In this document: positions 19,582 through 26,527 of the stretch, piece by piece
How the letters are laid out: every line of letters starts with the position of its first letter
Numbering within the stretch: position 1 is the stretch's first letter
Assembly: GCF_002335805.1 (NCBI RefSeq)
Contig: NZ_NISU01000001.1
Span: 2,240,079 to 2,304,078, forward strand
Source of the DNA: Bacillus sp. FJAT-45350
GTDB lineage: Bacteria > Bacillota > Bacilli > Bacillales > NISU01
Direction of reading: 5' to 3'
DNA: 64,000 nt
Made by a program: the position numbers and the translations under genes
The notes under the pieces: generated by a model
Databases searched by the model: none
Seen by the model: only the letters and a program-made list of their open reading frames with translations
Told to the model about the DNA's origin: nothing

Positions 19582-19690
19582 AAAAAAAGAGACTTCCTAA
19601 CCGTTAGGAAGTCACAAGGGGAGTAAATCGTATTATTAAATGAACTATGAGGGGGAGGGGGACTCCCAAATCATTGTATTCACCAATGTA
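19582..19690 (-). ncRNA. Candidate C-rich small regulatory RNA
   Basis: Minus-strand transcription unit without a coding gene. The promoter TTGACA-N17-TATACT (19724-19696) is followed by about 108 nt and a perfect terminator hairpin GACTTCCTAA / TTAGGAAGTC (19591-19613) with eight T. The RNA would carry two C-rich single-stranded stretches, CCCCCTCCCCCTC (about 19650-19663) and ACTCCCCTTG (about 19615-19624), which can pair with Shine-Dalgarno sequences. FsrA and RoxS/RsaE of Firmicutes share this C-rich character, but I do not claim orthology. A 9-codon frame (ATG to TAG) inside could also be translated. Confidence 0.55.
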
Positions 19691-19695
19691 AATTT

Positions 19696-19724
19696 AGTAT
19701 ATTATATACTTAACACTATGTCAA
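19696..19724 (-). promoter_or_regulatory. Sigma-A promoter of the candidate small RNA
   Basis: TTGACA (19719-19724) and TATACT (19696-19701), read on the minus strand, separated by exactly 17 nt. Expected start of transcription is near 19689. The methyltransferase gene lies on the other strand. Confidence 0.7.
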
Positions 19725-19768
19725 TGGTATTAATGATTTTTTGTAAAAATAAAAGGAGAAAATTTCAA

Positions 19769-20902
19769 ATGAAAGAGACAATCATTCGTTTCATAAACGA
19801 ACAGCCTACAAAAAAAATTTCATATGCTACTTTTATTGAAAAAGCACTTTACGATGAAGAACAAGGCTATTATATGACTGACAGAAAAAAGCTTGGAAAA
19901 GAAGGAGACTTTTACACTAGTGCTACTCTCCATCCTATTTTCGCTAAAGTCTTTGTTCAAACTTTTTTAGATATTATTGAGAAGGAGAACATGACTTATA
20001 CTATATGTGAAATTGGCGGTGGTGACGGACGATTTGCGAAGGCATTTCTAGAAGAATGGGAAGAATTAAGTCCCACTACATTTAAAGATGGAAACTATTT
20101 ATTAATAGAAGAAAGCCCTTTTCATCGTAAATGCCAGTATGAGCGTGTAGGACATTTAAAACAAGTACAACAATTCTCCTGTCTTCAAGAAGCCATGAAC
20201 ATACATAAACAATATCAAGGAATTATATTTTCTAATGAATTACTTGATGCTTTTCCAGTCCATGTTGTACAACAAAGGGAATTAGGTCTTCAGGAATTGT
20301 TTGTCACAGTAAACGACGAGGCAAATCTGATTGAAACAGAAGAGCCTTGCGAAAATGAAGAGTTGTTACAATGGATAACAGACTATGGTCCACCCTTGCA
20401 AACGAATCAAAAAATTGAAGTTCCTCTCGCTATGAATCATTGGCTGAAATCAATCTCAGACTGGATGACCAAAGGTGTTGTCATGACAATTGATTATGGC
20501 TATACGAAAAGTGAGTGGCAACAACCAGAACGAATGGATGGTAGCTTGAGAGGATATCATCAACATCAACTAATTAATAACCCTCTCCTATACCCAGGTG
20601 AAATGGATATTACAAGCCATATTCATTTAGACGCATTAATCGACATAGGCAAAGAAGTTGATTTAGAGACTTGTTTATTTACAACTCAAGACCGTTTTTT
20701 ATTATCATGTGGTTTGCTCTCATACCTCCAAGAAAATCACGATCCAAATCCGTTTTCGGAAAAAAGCAAACAAAACAGAGTGATTCGTTCCCTTATATCA
20801 GATAGTGGGATGAGCAAAGCTTTTCACGTAATCGTCCAAACAAAAAATGCAAATCAAACTAACAATTATCCTTGGGTTGGTCGGGACCCCTATAAAATAT
20901 AA
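19769..20902 (+). CDS. SAM-dependent methyltransferase, MidA/NDUFAF7 (COG1565) family
   Basis: Class I methyltransferase of 377 residues. After the N-terminal region (YDEEQGYYMTDRKKLGKEGDFYTS, seen in short pieces) comes the SAM-binding loop CEIGGGDGRFAKAFL (about residue 84-98), then FSNELLDAFPVHVV (about 155), the family signature. VVMTIDYGYTKSEW lies in the C-terminal half. The family methylates arginine in mitochondrial complex I; the bacterial target is unknown. I start at ATG 19769 after AAAGGAGAA. A longer reading from 19640 runs antisense through the small RNA and has no site. Confidence 0.85.
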   Translation: MKETIIRFINEQPTKKISYATFIEKALYDEEQGYYMTDRKKLGKEGDFYTSATLHPIFAKVFVQTFLDIIEKENMTYTICEIGGGDGRFAKAFLEEWEELSPTTFKDGNYLLIEESPFHRKCQYERVGHLKQVQQFSCLQEAMNIHKQYQGIIFSNELLDAFPVHVVQQRELGLQELFVTVNDEANLIETEEPCENEELLQWITDYGPPLQTNQKIEVPLAMNHWLKSISDWMTKGVVMTIDYGYTKSEWQQPERMDGSLRGYHQHQLINNPLLYPGEMDITSHIHLDALIDIGKEVDLETCLFTTQDRFLLSCGLLSYLQENHDPNPFSEKSKQNRVIRSLISDSGMSKAFHVIVQTKNANQTNNYPWVGRDPYKI

Positions 20903-20909
20903 CACTAGA

Positions 20910-20945
20910 AAAAAGCGATGTGCATTTAGCACATCGCCTTTTCTT
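20910..20945. terminator. Bidirectional terminator, methyltransferase/DUF2626
   Basis: Stem GCGATGTG / CACATCGC (20915-20937) with A-rich sequence before and T-rich after, between convergent genes. Confidence 0.85.
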
Positions 20946-20970
20946 TGTGTTATGTAAAACACATTACATA

Positions 20971-21213
20971 TTAGTGCCCGAAGCTTGGAACAAGTAAGAA
21001 TGTAGAATAATACGTAAATCCTACAAAGAATACTGTTAAATAAGCACCAAAAATATACACATATGCTCTTTCAGAAAGGTTTAAGTAGCTAAGTGCTAAA
21101 AAGCCTCCCGTTTGAGCAAAGAATAAAAGAGCTACGTTGTACATATCTCCAGCAAAAAACAGAACTGCAAATATACCTGTCCAGAAGCCCAGTACACGGA
21201 ACATACGATCCAT
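20971..21213 (-). CDS. yqgY: DUF2626 (YqgY-like) membrane protein
   Basis: Eighty-residue membrane protein starting MDRMFRVLGFWTGIFAVLFF, with about three hydrophobic helices and a YVYIFGAYLTVFFVG segment, ending PSFGH. It fits the DUF2626/YqgY family, of unknown function. GGAGGG precedes the ATG. In B. subtilis yqgW, yqgX and yqgY are clustered too. Confidence 0.82.
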   Translation of the reverse strand: MDRMFRVLGFWTGIFAVLFFAGDMYNVALLFFAQTGGFLALSYLNLSERAYVYIFGAYLTVFFVGFTYYSTFLLVPSFGH

Positions 21214-21368
21214 ACATTTCCCTCCTTCTTTCTATCTTTTGTGTTACTTTCTTAGCACAAACGTACTTATGGAAAGTAAAGGAATAATGATCATAAGATA
21301 CAGTACACACTTAATTATATATGACTAATGAATCCATTGTAAATGACTTTCTCATTGTCAAATTCGTG

Positions 21369-22079
21369 TCAATTAGGAATAACGACTGTTGTATATGAAC
21401 AAGCTGAACAATCTGGCTCGGTCATTAACTCATTTTCTTCTAATTTAATTTGCCCAAAAAAATGAGTAAATATCCCAACTAAAAAGGAATGATGCATAAT
21501 ACAAAGCGTTGCCGAATGGTCATTAATCAATTCTTTAAAAGTACAATTATAAATTTTAAAGTTAATTGTTTTATCCTCATCATTATAATGGAACTCAGGA
21601 TTTAATCCTTGGTTATTCGACATTTGCTCAACTAGCGTCATTTTTTCTTCAACACTTAAAGTTTCTACATCTTTTCCTACTCTCGAAAGGAATGATTTAG
21701 CAGCTTCGATACCGTACTTATAGCCGATGTTCTTAATAGCCTTCTTTCCCTCTTCACCAAAAGTAGCAAGCGTTTCTAATGCCAAATTAGATAACATTTG
21801 GTAATCACGGTAAGGAAATTGTAGACTTATGACTTCTTCTGATAATCGATAAAAACGACTAGGGCGTCCACCCTTACCTGTTTTCTTCGTTTCAGAAATT
21901 AGCATTTTTACATCTTCTAGCTTTGTTAAATGTAGTCTAGCTACATTTGCATGTATTTTAAAATTATCTGCAATTTCCTGAACTGTGACATCACCATGTC
22001 GCTTCGATACAAATTGATAGATTGAAAAACGAGTAGGATCAGAAAGTACATTGGTAATCTTTAACGTTTGTTGCTCCAT
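21369..22079 (-). CDS. HTH-type transcriptional regulator with C-terminal cysteine motif
   Basis: Winged-helix regulator of 236 residues. The N-terminus has an ArsR-like helix-turn-helix (LSDPTRFSIYQFVSKR, then EIADNFKIHANVARLHLTKL, about residues 10-55) and a wing GKGGRPSRFYRLS. The C-terminal half has a sensor-like region with conserved Cys: CTFKELI, CIMHHSF and EPDCSACSY near the end, the sort of set that binds a metal or an Fe-S cluster (inference). GGGGGTGAG precedes the ATG. Target genes are unknown. Confidence 0.75.
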   Translation of the reverse strand: MEQQTLKITNVLSDPTRFSIYQFVSKRHGDVTVQEIADNFKIHANVARLHLTKLEDVKMLISETKKTGKGGRPSRFYRLSEEVISLQFPYRDYQMLSNLALETLATFGEEGKKAIKNIGYKYGIEAAKSFLSRVGKDVETLSVEEKMTLVEQMSNNQGLNPEFHYNDEDKTINFKIYNCTFKELINDHSATLCIMHHSFLVGIFTHFFGQIKLEENELMTEPDCSACSYTTVVIPN

Positions 22080-22184
22080 CTAAAACTCACCCCCTCGATT
22101 ACATGTCTTGTTCCATTATAATACAACATTTGTAACAAATAAACGTTTTTCATCGTAATATAGGGGTATTTATTCTTACCAAAA

Positions 22185-22224
22185 AAAGCTGGGTTAAAAG
22201 TCTGTAACCTTTTAACTCAGCTTT
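22185..22224 (-). terminator. Terminator of the comGC-yqzE transcription unit
   Basis: Stem AAAGCTG-GTTAAAAG / CTTTTAAC-CAGCTTT followed on the minus strand by seven T. It is the first strong terminator after yqzE, so it probably ends the downstream half of comG. Confidence 0.85.
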
Positions 22225-22286
22225 CTAGTAGAAATCTCTTATAAGATGTGAATAACCACCAATCATAAACAATTAATAAAAGGTCA

Positions 22287-22481
22287 TTAACCTCGTCGTT
22301 TTGACTTTCTTTTTCTTAATGCAATTGAAATAGCTAAAGGTATCATCCCAAACATTCGAAAATGTGCCGGTGGTCGACTTTCTTTTTTCTCTAATCTCAT
22401 TGCCTTTCTTTCATCTGTCGGTTTGTTTACATACGTAACAAATTGCTGTGTTATAAATTTTACTAAGTCATTGAGTGACAT
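22287..22481 (-). CDS. yqzE: YqzE family protein
   Basis: Sixty-four residues beginning MSLNDLVKFITQQFVTY and ending in a basic RKRKSKRRG tail, with one weakly hydrophobic segment (FGMIPLAISIAL). This fits YqzE, which in B. subtilis lies beside comGG. Function is unknown. AAGGGAG precedes the ATG. It lies downstream of aroK in the same orientation and is probably co-transcribed with comG. Confidence 0.82.
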   Translation of the reverse strand: MSLNDLVKFITQQFVTYVNKPTDERKAMRLEKKESRPPAHFRMFGMIPLAISIALRKRKSKRRG

Positions 22482-22531
22482 TTGAGCACTCCCTTAAATA
22501 ATAACTACAACAAAGTATCTCCATATTTCAA

Positions 22532-23029
22532 CTAGATATTCAATTGCTCTTTAATTTCCTTTACAATATCGGTAACCGACTTATTCGTTGTATCTACAAC
22601 TAGTTCTGCTTCTTGGTATAAAGGTAATCGACTTTCATACAAATTTGCGATTTCTTCTAATTTCTTACCTTTGAGTAAAGGTCTTGTCGTATCCCCCTCG
22701 GTTCTTCGAATTATCTCGTTCAAAGAACATGATAAGAAAATAACTTTTCCCTTCGTTTGCATAATTTGACGATTTTCATCTTTTATAATGATTCCGCCAC
22801 CTGTTGTAATAACCATGTCCTCACCATTAATGTTATTTAGTGTTTCTGTCTCAAGCTTCCTAAAGCCTTCTTCACCATACTCTGCAAAAATAGAAGATAT
22901 TGATTGTTTTTGTTGTTTTTCAATATATTCATCTGTATCAATCACTTGAAAATTAAATGCCTTCCCCAATTCTTTTCCAACCGTTGTTTTACCAGATCCC
23001 ATAAACCCTGTTAAGTAAACCAAGCCCAT
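22532..23029 (-). CDS. aroK: Shikimate kinase
   Basis: Phosphorylates shikimate at the 3-OH with ATP. Walker A is at GFMGSGKTTVGKELG (about residue 7-21); the shikimate-binding DTDEYIE, GEEGFRKLETE and TTGGGI motifs, and the lid RPLLKG, follow. I take ATG 23029 (165 residues), which overlaps the comGG stop as TAATG; a longer start in the same frame has poorer spacing. It sits in the comG operon between comGG and yqzE, so shikimate flux is transcriptionally linked to competence genes here, while aroQ lies 22 kb away. Confidence 0.93.
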   Translation of the reverse strand: MGLVYLTGFMGSGKTTVGKELGKAFNFQVIDTDEYIEKQQKQSISSIFAEYGEEGFRKLETETLNNINGEDMVITTGGGIIIKDENRQIMQTKGKVIFLSCSLNEIIRRTEGDTTRPLLKGKKLEEIANLYESRLPLYQEAELVVDTTNKSVTDIVKEIKEQLNI

Positions 23030-23409
23030 TACATTGTTACCTCCCATAACTCATAAACGATACCTAGCTCTTTATTAAAAAAAAGACGAACGTATCGCTG
23101 ACGATTTTGAATTGTTTTAACATTTAGTAATACTTCTACTTTATCACGGGAGTTTGTTTGAATCCAATACGTTACAGTACCATTTGTATAGTTGAATTGA
23201 CCATTCTTCCCATATAAGTCTCTTTTGAGAAGATTAACCATATCCAACGTCCCCATTTGTAGTAACGATTCAATTGTTATGATCTCTGTTTGCTCTTGAA
23301 AAAATTTCCTCTCAGATTGAAGACGATCAATTTGGTGAAGTGTAAACGCACTAACGAAAAGCATCATACCTAATGTTAAAGGTAAGATATAACCAGATTG
23401 ATTATTCAG
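23029..23409 (-). CDS. comGG: Competence pseudopilin ComGG (probable CTG start)
   Basis: Minor pseudopilin of the DNA-uptake pilus. The first ATG in frame (23367) would leave out the prepilin leader. Reading from CTG 23407-23409 gives a short leader NNQSG followed by YILPLTLGMMLFVSAF, a normal prepilin cleavage site (Gly before an aromatic) and membrane helix. GGGGTGAT ends 5 nt before the CTG, and the CTG overlaps the comGF stop. Only stop codons, ATA or CTG are available upstream. ComGG is poorly conserved, so identity rests on position and on the pilin-like N-terminus. Confidence 0.72.
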   Translation of the reverse strand: MNNQSGYILPLTLGMMLFVSAFTLHQIDRLQSERKFFQEQTEIITIESLLQMGTLDMVNLLKRDLYGKNGQFNYTNGTVTYWIQTNSRDKVEVLLNVKTIQNRQRYVRLFFNKELGIVYELWEVTM

Positions 23410-23836
23410 TATCTATCACCCCGCACAAAACATATGACATACTTATAAATTTTCTGTACTCAACGTTATGATTATCAACTACTGTGACCAGAACCGAGCA
23501 GTTAGATACTTCATAGCGCACATGCATCACTTCCCGTAATAAAACATCATGGCCTGTCCCATTCAGTCTTCTTCTGATTAAATTTCCGAATTTTTCAATT
23601 GAAACTGTTGCGCCGCTTGGTTTATATAGATAAAGAGTAGTTCCAGTAAGATGAATTGAACTTGCTTCACGAATGTCCATCGAAAGCTGATTGCAAAATA
23701 AAGTGAATTCAAATTTTTGAGGAGTGGATGCATCATTAGATAATGCATTAATGAATAGGGGGAGCAAGGATATTACAAGAAGAAATATCGAGAAAGAAAT
23801 AATAGTTTCTATAAGGGTAAATCCCTTCGTGTTCAT
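23402..23836 (-). CDS. comGF: Competence pseudopilin ComGF
   Basis: Minor pseudopilin with the prepilin motif KGFTLIETIISFSIFLL at residues 4-20 (cleavage after Gly, Glu at position +5). The rest is a globular domain with two cysteines near the end (SNCSVLVTV, VLCGVIDTE), which may form a disulfide. The length of 144 fits ComGF. Its start overlaps comGE and its stop overlaps comGG, so the genes are translationally coupled. Confidence 0.85.
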   Translation of the reverse strand: MNTKGFTLIETIISFSIFLLVISLLPLFINALSNDASTPQKFEFTLFCNQLSMDIREASSIHLTGTTLYLYKPSGATVSIEKFGNLIRRRLNGTGHDVLLREVMHVRYEVSNCSVLVTVVDNHNVEYRKFISMSYVLCGVIDTE

Positions 23837-24174
23837 TTTTTTGCACTTTCACACCTCTCATAAAAGCGGTGATTTCGGCCTTCCCATTTAATACAAACTG
23901 TTAGTTCATTTTCTCTCAAGATATTAGTGAAGTGAAAAACAGTATTATGATGATTTTCCAACTCCGTTTCACTAGATAATAAATCATTATATAACCACTC
24001 ATGTAATTTTATTTTGATTTGTTCTAATGCTAACTGTTCTTCTTGAATCGTCAATCTCTCTTGATAAACTTTTGTTAATATTGGAATGACAACACTTGAA
24101 GTCATTATAAGTAACGATAAGGCTACAATCACCTCAAGTAACGAAAAACCGCCCTGATAGTTATGATGAAACAT
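23833..24174 (-). CDS. comGE: Competence pseudopilin ComGE
   Basis: Minor pseudopilin: leader MFHHNYQGG then FSLLEVIVALSLLIM, with the conserved Glu at +5. A Glu-rich helical part follows (QEEQLALEQIKIKL). The product is about 113 residues, close to ComGE. I prefer ATG 24174 over the GTG four codons upstream because it gives a usual leader. It overlaps the 3' end of comGD and the start of comGF. Confidence 0.82.
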   Translation of the reverse strand: MFHHNYQGGFSLLEVIVALSLLIMTSSVVIPILTKVYQERLTIQEEQLALEQIKIKLHEWLYNDLLSSETELENHHNTVFHFTNILRENELTVCIKWEGRNHRFYERCESAKK

Positions 24175-24586
24175 AAAATCTACCACGCCCTAATAAAAAT
24201 ACAATTGAATACCTATTTCCATTAAAGCTGACATACATCGTTCCTGATTTACTAATGTTTCCCTTCGTATTGTAAATAACTTCTGCTAATCCCATTGTTC
24301 CTGCTTGAAAGAAAACATGTTCACCATATTCTCGAATAAATTCAATTCTACCAGCCTGTCTAATAAGGAAAGTTGGAGTTGGAGTGTTAATAAAGAGGCA
24401 ATTTGTACTTTGAGCGTTAGAAAGAGCCATTTGCTGACAAAGGTAAAGGTCATTTGTAAGTTGTGCAAGCAATCGTTGTTCTTTCTTGTCTGAAATTGCT
24501 TGAAGAGATAGTACACTAATCGTACTAATTATAGAGATGATTGATAACACAATAATAACTTCAAAAAGAGTATATCCTTTTTGCAT
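24161..24586 (-). CDS. comGD: Competence pseudopilin ComGD
   Basis: Minor pseudopilin with leader MQKG and helix YTLFEVIIVLSIISIIST, 141 residues in total. The C-terminal part (TKGNISKSGTMYVSFNG) resembles a GspH-like pseudopilin. Start ATG overlaps the comGC stop as TAATG. Its tail overlaps comGE. Confidence 0.88.
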   Translation of the reverse strand: MQKGYTLFEVIIVLSIISIISTISVLSLQAISDKKEQRLLAQLTNDLYLCQQMALSNAQSTNCLFINTPTPTFLIRQAGRIEFIREYGEHVFFQAGTMGLAEVIYNTKGNISKSGTMYVSFNGNRYSIVFLLGRGRFYVSS

Positions 24587-24888
24587 TATTCGCTAACTCG
24601 TTTCACAATTCCGCCTTCCAGCTTTAATTGTGTTTTATCTGAGCATTCAATGCGATCTACATATCCTTTTTCTTTTAACACTTGAAGATTCGCAGGCGAC
24701 TCACCGGTTTCAATTTCATAAGCTCCAACTTGAGCTTGAAGTAAGTCAACTGTAGCATCACATCCCTTAGAACTTGCTACCGTGTTATTTTTGGTCATAT
24801 TAGGGACAGCGATAAGCAATAAAATAGAGATTATCATTAAAACGATCATCATCTCAATTAACGTAAATCCACTATCATTTTTTAACAT
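24586..24888 (-). CDS. comGC: Major competence pilin ComGC
   Basis: Major subunit of the competence pilus. The prepilin motif SGFTLIEMMIVLMIISILLL (residues 6-25) is textbook; the globular part (CDATVDLLQAQVGAYEIETG) is typical, with a cysteine pair (CDA and IECSD) for the intramolecular disulfide. It has 100 residues. AAAGGAG precedes the ATG. In most Bacillus it directly follows comGB; here 1.6 kb including a tRNA operon and two terminators lies between, so it needs its own promoter in 24889-25270. Confidence 0.94.
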   Translation of the reverse strand: MLKNDSGFTLIEMMIVLMIISILLLIAVPNMTKNNTVASSKGCDATVDLLQAQVGAYEIETGESPANLQVLKEKGYVDRIECSDKTQLKLEGGIVKRVSE

Positions 24889-24985
24889 TCACACTCTTTC
24901 TCCTTTCATTTTAAATAAAAAATAGTTGAATCGTTGACCAAAACTGTGAAAGTAATATGCAGAAAATAGAGGGGCGTTTTTGGGG

Positions 24986-25009
24986 TTAATGAATAGAGAT
25001 AATGTACAT
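24986..25009 (-). CDS. Seven-codon minigene upstream of comGC (leader peptide or relic)
   Basis: ATG TAC ATT ATC TCT ATT CAT then TAA, preceded at 5 nt by a strong GGAGGAGA site. A good ribosome site on such a short frame, 98 bases before comGC, may be a leader peptide or what is left of an older gene start. No further motif is visible. Confidence 0.3.
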   Translation of the reverse strand: MYIISIH

Positions 25010-25269
25010 ATCAATCTCCTCCATTCTTTAAGAGGGTAGTAGAGAAAATTTTCTCCACAGCTAACTAATTTGACATAATTCTAGAAATTCCTTCATGTTT
25101 TTTATTTTTTTTGGAAATAATATTAGAGAATAAGCAGCCTTACATTGGTCTAGTTAGAATTGGTAAACAATCTTTTTAGAAATACAAAAAACATGCCTAT
25201 GACCATGAGATTGCTGAAAAGGTCCAATAAAGTGGATTCAGGAAGCGGTAATGGCTTCGCACATTACTT

Positions 25270-25315
25270 AAAAAGGCTGCTGAAAAAGTGAAAATCAAAC
25301 ACTTTTTCAGCAGCC
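25270..25315 (-). terminator. Terminator of the tRNA operon
   Basis: Perfect 16-bp stem GGCTGCTGAAAAAGTG / CACTTTTTCAGCAGCC followed on the minus strand by TTTTT. It ends tRNA transcription before comGC. Its stem sequence is related to the inner palindrome at 19466-19514. Confidence 0.92.
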
Positions 25316-25363
25316 CTGATGACATGCTTAAATTTTTTTTTAATTTACAGTTGTAAAAAAATA

Positions 25364-25436
<73 letters not shown>

Positions 25437-25443
25437 GTATAAA

Positions 25444-25520
25444 TGGCGGTCCGGACGGGACTCGAACCCGCGACCTCCTGCGTGACAGGCAGGCATTCTA
25501 ACCAACTGAACTACCGGACC
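25444..25520 (-). tRNA. tRNA-Asp (GTC)
   Basis: Acceptor GGTCCGG pairs with CCGGACC; the anticodon loop CTGTCAC gives GTC; discriminator G, and CCA is encoded. All arms are intact. Confidence 0.96.
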
Positions 25521-25568
25521 AAAAGTATATGGTGGAGGATGACGGGACGGGCCATTTTATAAAATAAA

Positions 25569-25659
25569 TGGCGGAGAAGGAGGGATTTGAACCCTCGCGC
25601 CGCTTACACGACCTACACCCTTAGCAGGGGCGCCCCTTCAGCCACTTGGGTACTTCTCC
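25569..25659 (-). tRNA. tRNA-Ser (GCT)
   Basis: Class II tRNA with a long variable arm. Acceptor GGAGAAG / CTTCTCC, anticodon loop CTGCTAA (GCT), T-loop TTCAAAT, discriminator G, CCA encoded. Confidence 0.95.
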
Positions 25660-25663
25660 ATTT

Positions 25664-25738
25664 TGGCTCCACAGGTAGGACTCGAACCTACGACCGATCG
25701 GTTAACAGCCGATTGCTCTACCACTGAGCTACTGTGGA
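25664..25738 (-). tRNA. tRNA-Asn (GTT)
   Basis: Acceptor TCCACAG / CTGTGGA, anticodon loop CTGTTAA, T-loop TTCGAGT, discriminator G, CCA encoded. Only 4 nt separate it from tRNA-Ser. Confidence 0.96.
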
Positions 25739-25741
25739 ATA

Positions 25742-25818
<77 letters not shown>

Positions 25819-25874
25819 ATTACAATTACTCGTCGCATGTTAGAAAAGATGTTTACACATTGTATTAAACATAG

Positions 25875-25940
25875 TGCCGAGGGCCGGACTCGCAAGCCCC
25901 ACCTTGGCAAGGTGGTGTTCTACCACTGAACTACTTCCGC
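25875..25940 (-). pseudogene. Hybrid tRNA relic: tRNA-Gly (GCC) 5' part joined to tRNA-Leu 3' end
   Basis: The first 43 or so bases are a perfect tRNA-Gly: acceptor GCGGAAG, D-arm, and anticodon arm CCACC TTGCCAA GGTGG. After that the sequence changes to GCGAGTCCGGCCCTCGGCAC, which looks like the T-arm and acceptor end of a Bacillus tRNA-Leu. About 6 nt of the T-stem are missing, the acceptor pairs only 5 of 7, and CTA stands where CCA is expected. A deletion between adjacent Gly and Leu genes explains it. It is probably not functional. Confidence 0.8.
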
Positions 25941-25949
25941 TTATAAAAA

Positions 25950-26024
25950 TGGCTGGGCTAGCTGGATTCGAACCAGCGCATGACGGAGTCAAAGTCCGTT
26001 GCCTTACCGCTTGGCTATAGCCCA
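25950..26024 (-). tRNA. tRNA-Gln (TTG)
   Basis: Acceptor TGGGCTA / TAGCCCA, D-arm GCCAAGCGGTAAGGC, anticodon loop CTTTGAC, T-loop TTCGAAT, discriminator G, CCA encoded. Confidence 0.96.
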
Positions 26025-26039
26025 ATACTAGTTATTTAA

Positions 26040-26116
26040 TGGGGCGACTGATGGGAATCGAACCCACGAATGCCGGAGCCACAATCCGGTGCGTTAACCA
26101 CTTCGCCACAGCCGCC
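26040..26116 (-). tRNA. tRNA-His (GTG)
   Basis: Acceptor GCGGCTG / CAGTCGC with the extra G at -1 facing C73 as required for HisRS, anticodon loop TTGTGGC, T-loop TTCGATT, CCA encoded. Confidence 0.96.
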
Positions 26117-26132
26117 AAGATAATAAAATAAA

Positions 26133-26209
<77 letters not shown>

Positions 26210-26484
26210 TCAATATTATAGAATACGGATGATGTTAAGCTCCGTAGTATTAACTGTTTCTTCCTCTACAAGCTAACTTATAGAAATTAATATGTCAAAA
26301 CAACTCGTAGTCAACCACTTAGTAGAATGACTCGTAGCTGAGCTAAGGCCCCATATTGAATGTATCTTATCGTTACTGACCATAAGCAACGATATTTAAT
26401 ATAACATAAATTAATTATTTATCGCAATACTTTTGTAAATTTTTTTGCTTTTTTAAACGAAAAAAATTACAAATAAAAATTTTT
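26210..26484. other. Intergenic region between comGB and the tRNA operon
   Basis: A/T-rich, no coding frame. It must contain the tRNA promoter: a TTGACA is visible on the minus strand (26293-26298), but the -10 at 17 nt (TAGCTT) is poor, so the promoter is only suggested. CTCGTAG occurs twice (around 26310 and 26340). Confidence 0.45.
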
Positions 26485-26521
26485 GTTGTTTCAAAAGGGA
26501 GTGAGTCCCTTTTGAAACAAC
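26485..26521 (-). terminator. Strong terminator directly after comGB
   Basis: Perfect 16-bp stem GTTGTTTCAAAAGGGA / TCCCTTTTGAAACAAC with a 5-nt loop, followed on the minus strand by AAAAATTTTTATTT. It should stop most comGA-comGB transcription before the tRNA genes and comGC. Confidence 0.88.
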
Positions 26522-26527
26522 AACACC

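Noticed and set aside
19640-19768. 43-codon N-terminal extension of the methyltransferase
   Set aside because: No SD before it, unusual composition, and it overlaps the minus-strand promoter and small RNA; ATG 19769 has AAAGGAGAA.
25189-25265. Sixth copy of the dispersed repeat, in reverse orientation
   Set aside because: AATGTGCGAAGCCATTACC on the minus strand resembles the left part of the core, and AAGTGGATT occurs nearby, but the stems and the order of blocks do not fit; at most a degenerate fragment.
24889-25265. ComK box upstream of comGC
   Set aside because: AAAAAGATTGTTT is close to one half of a K-box, but no second half at the right distance was found; left as unproven.
26210-26300. 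TATAAT directly before tRNA-fMet as the tRNA promoter
   Set aside because: It is only about 5 nt from the mature 5' end, so transcription would start inside the tRNA.
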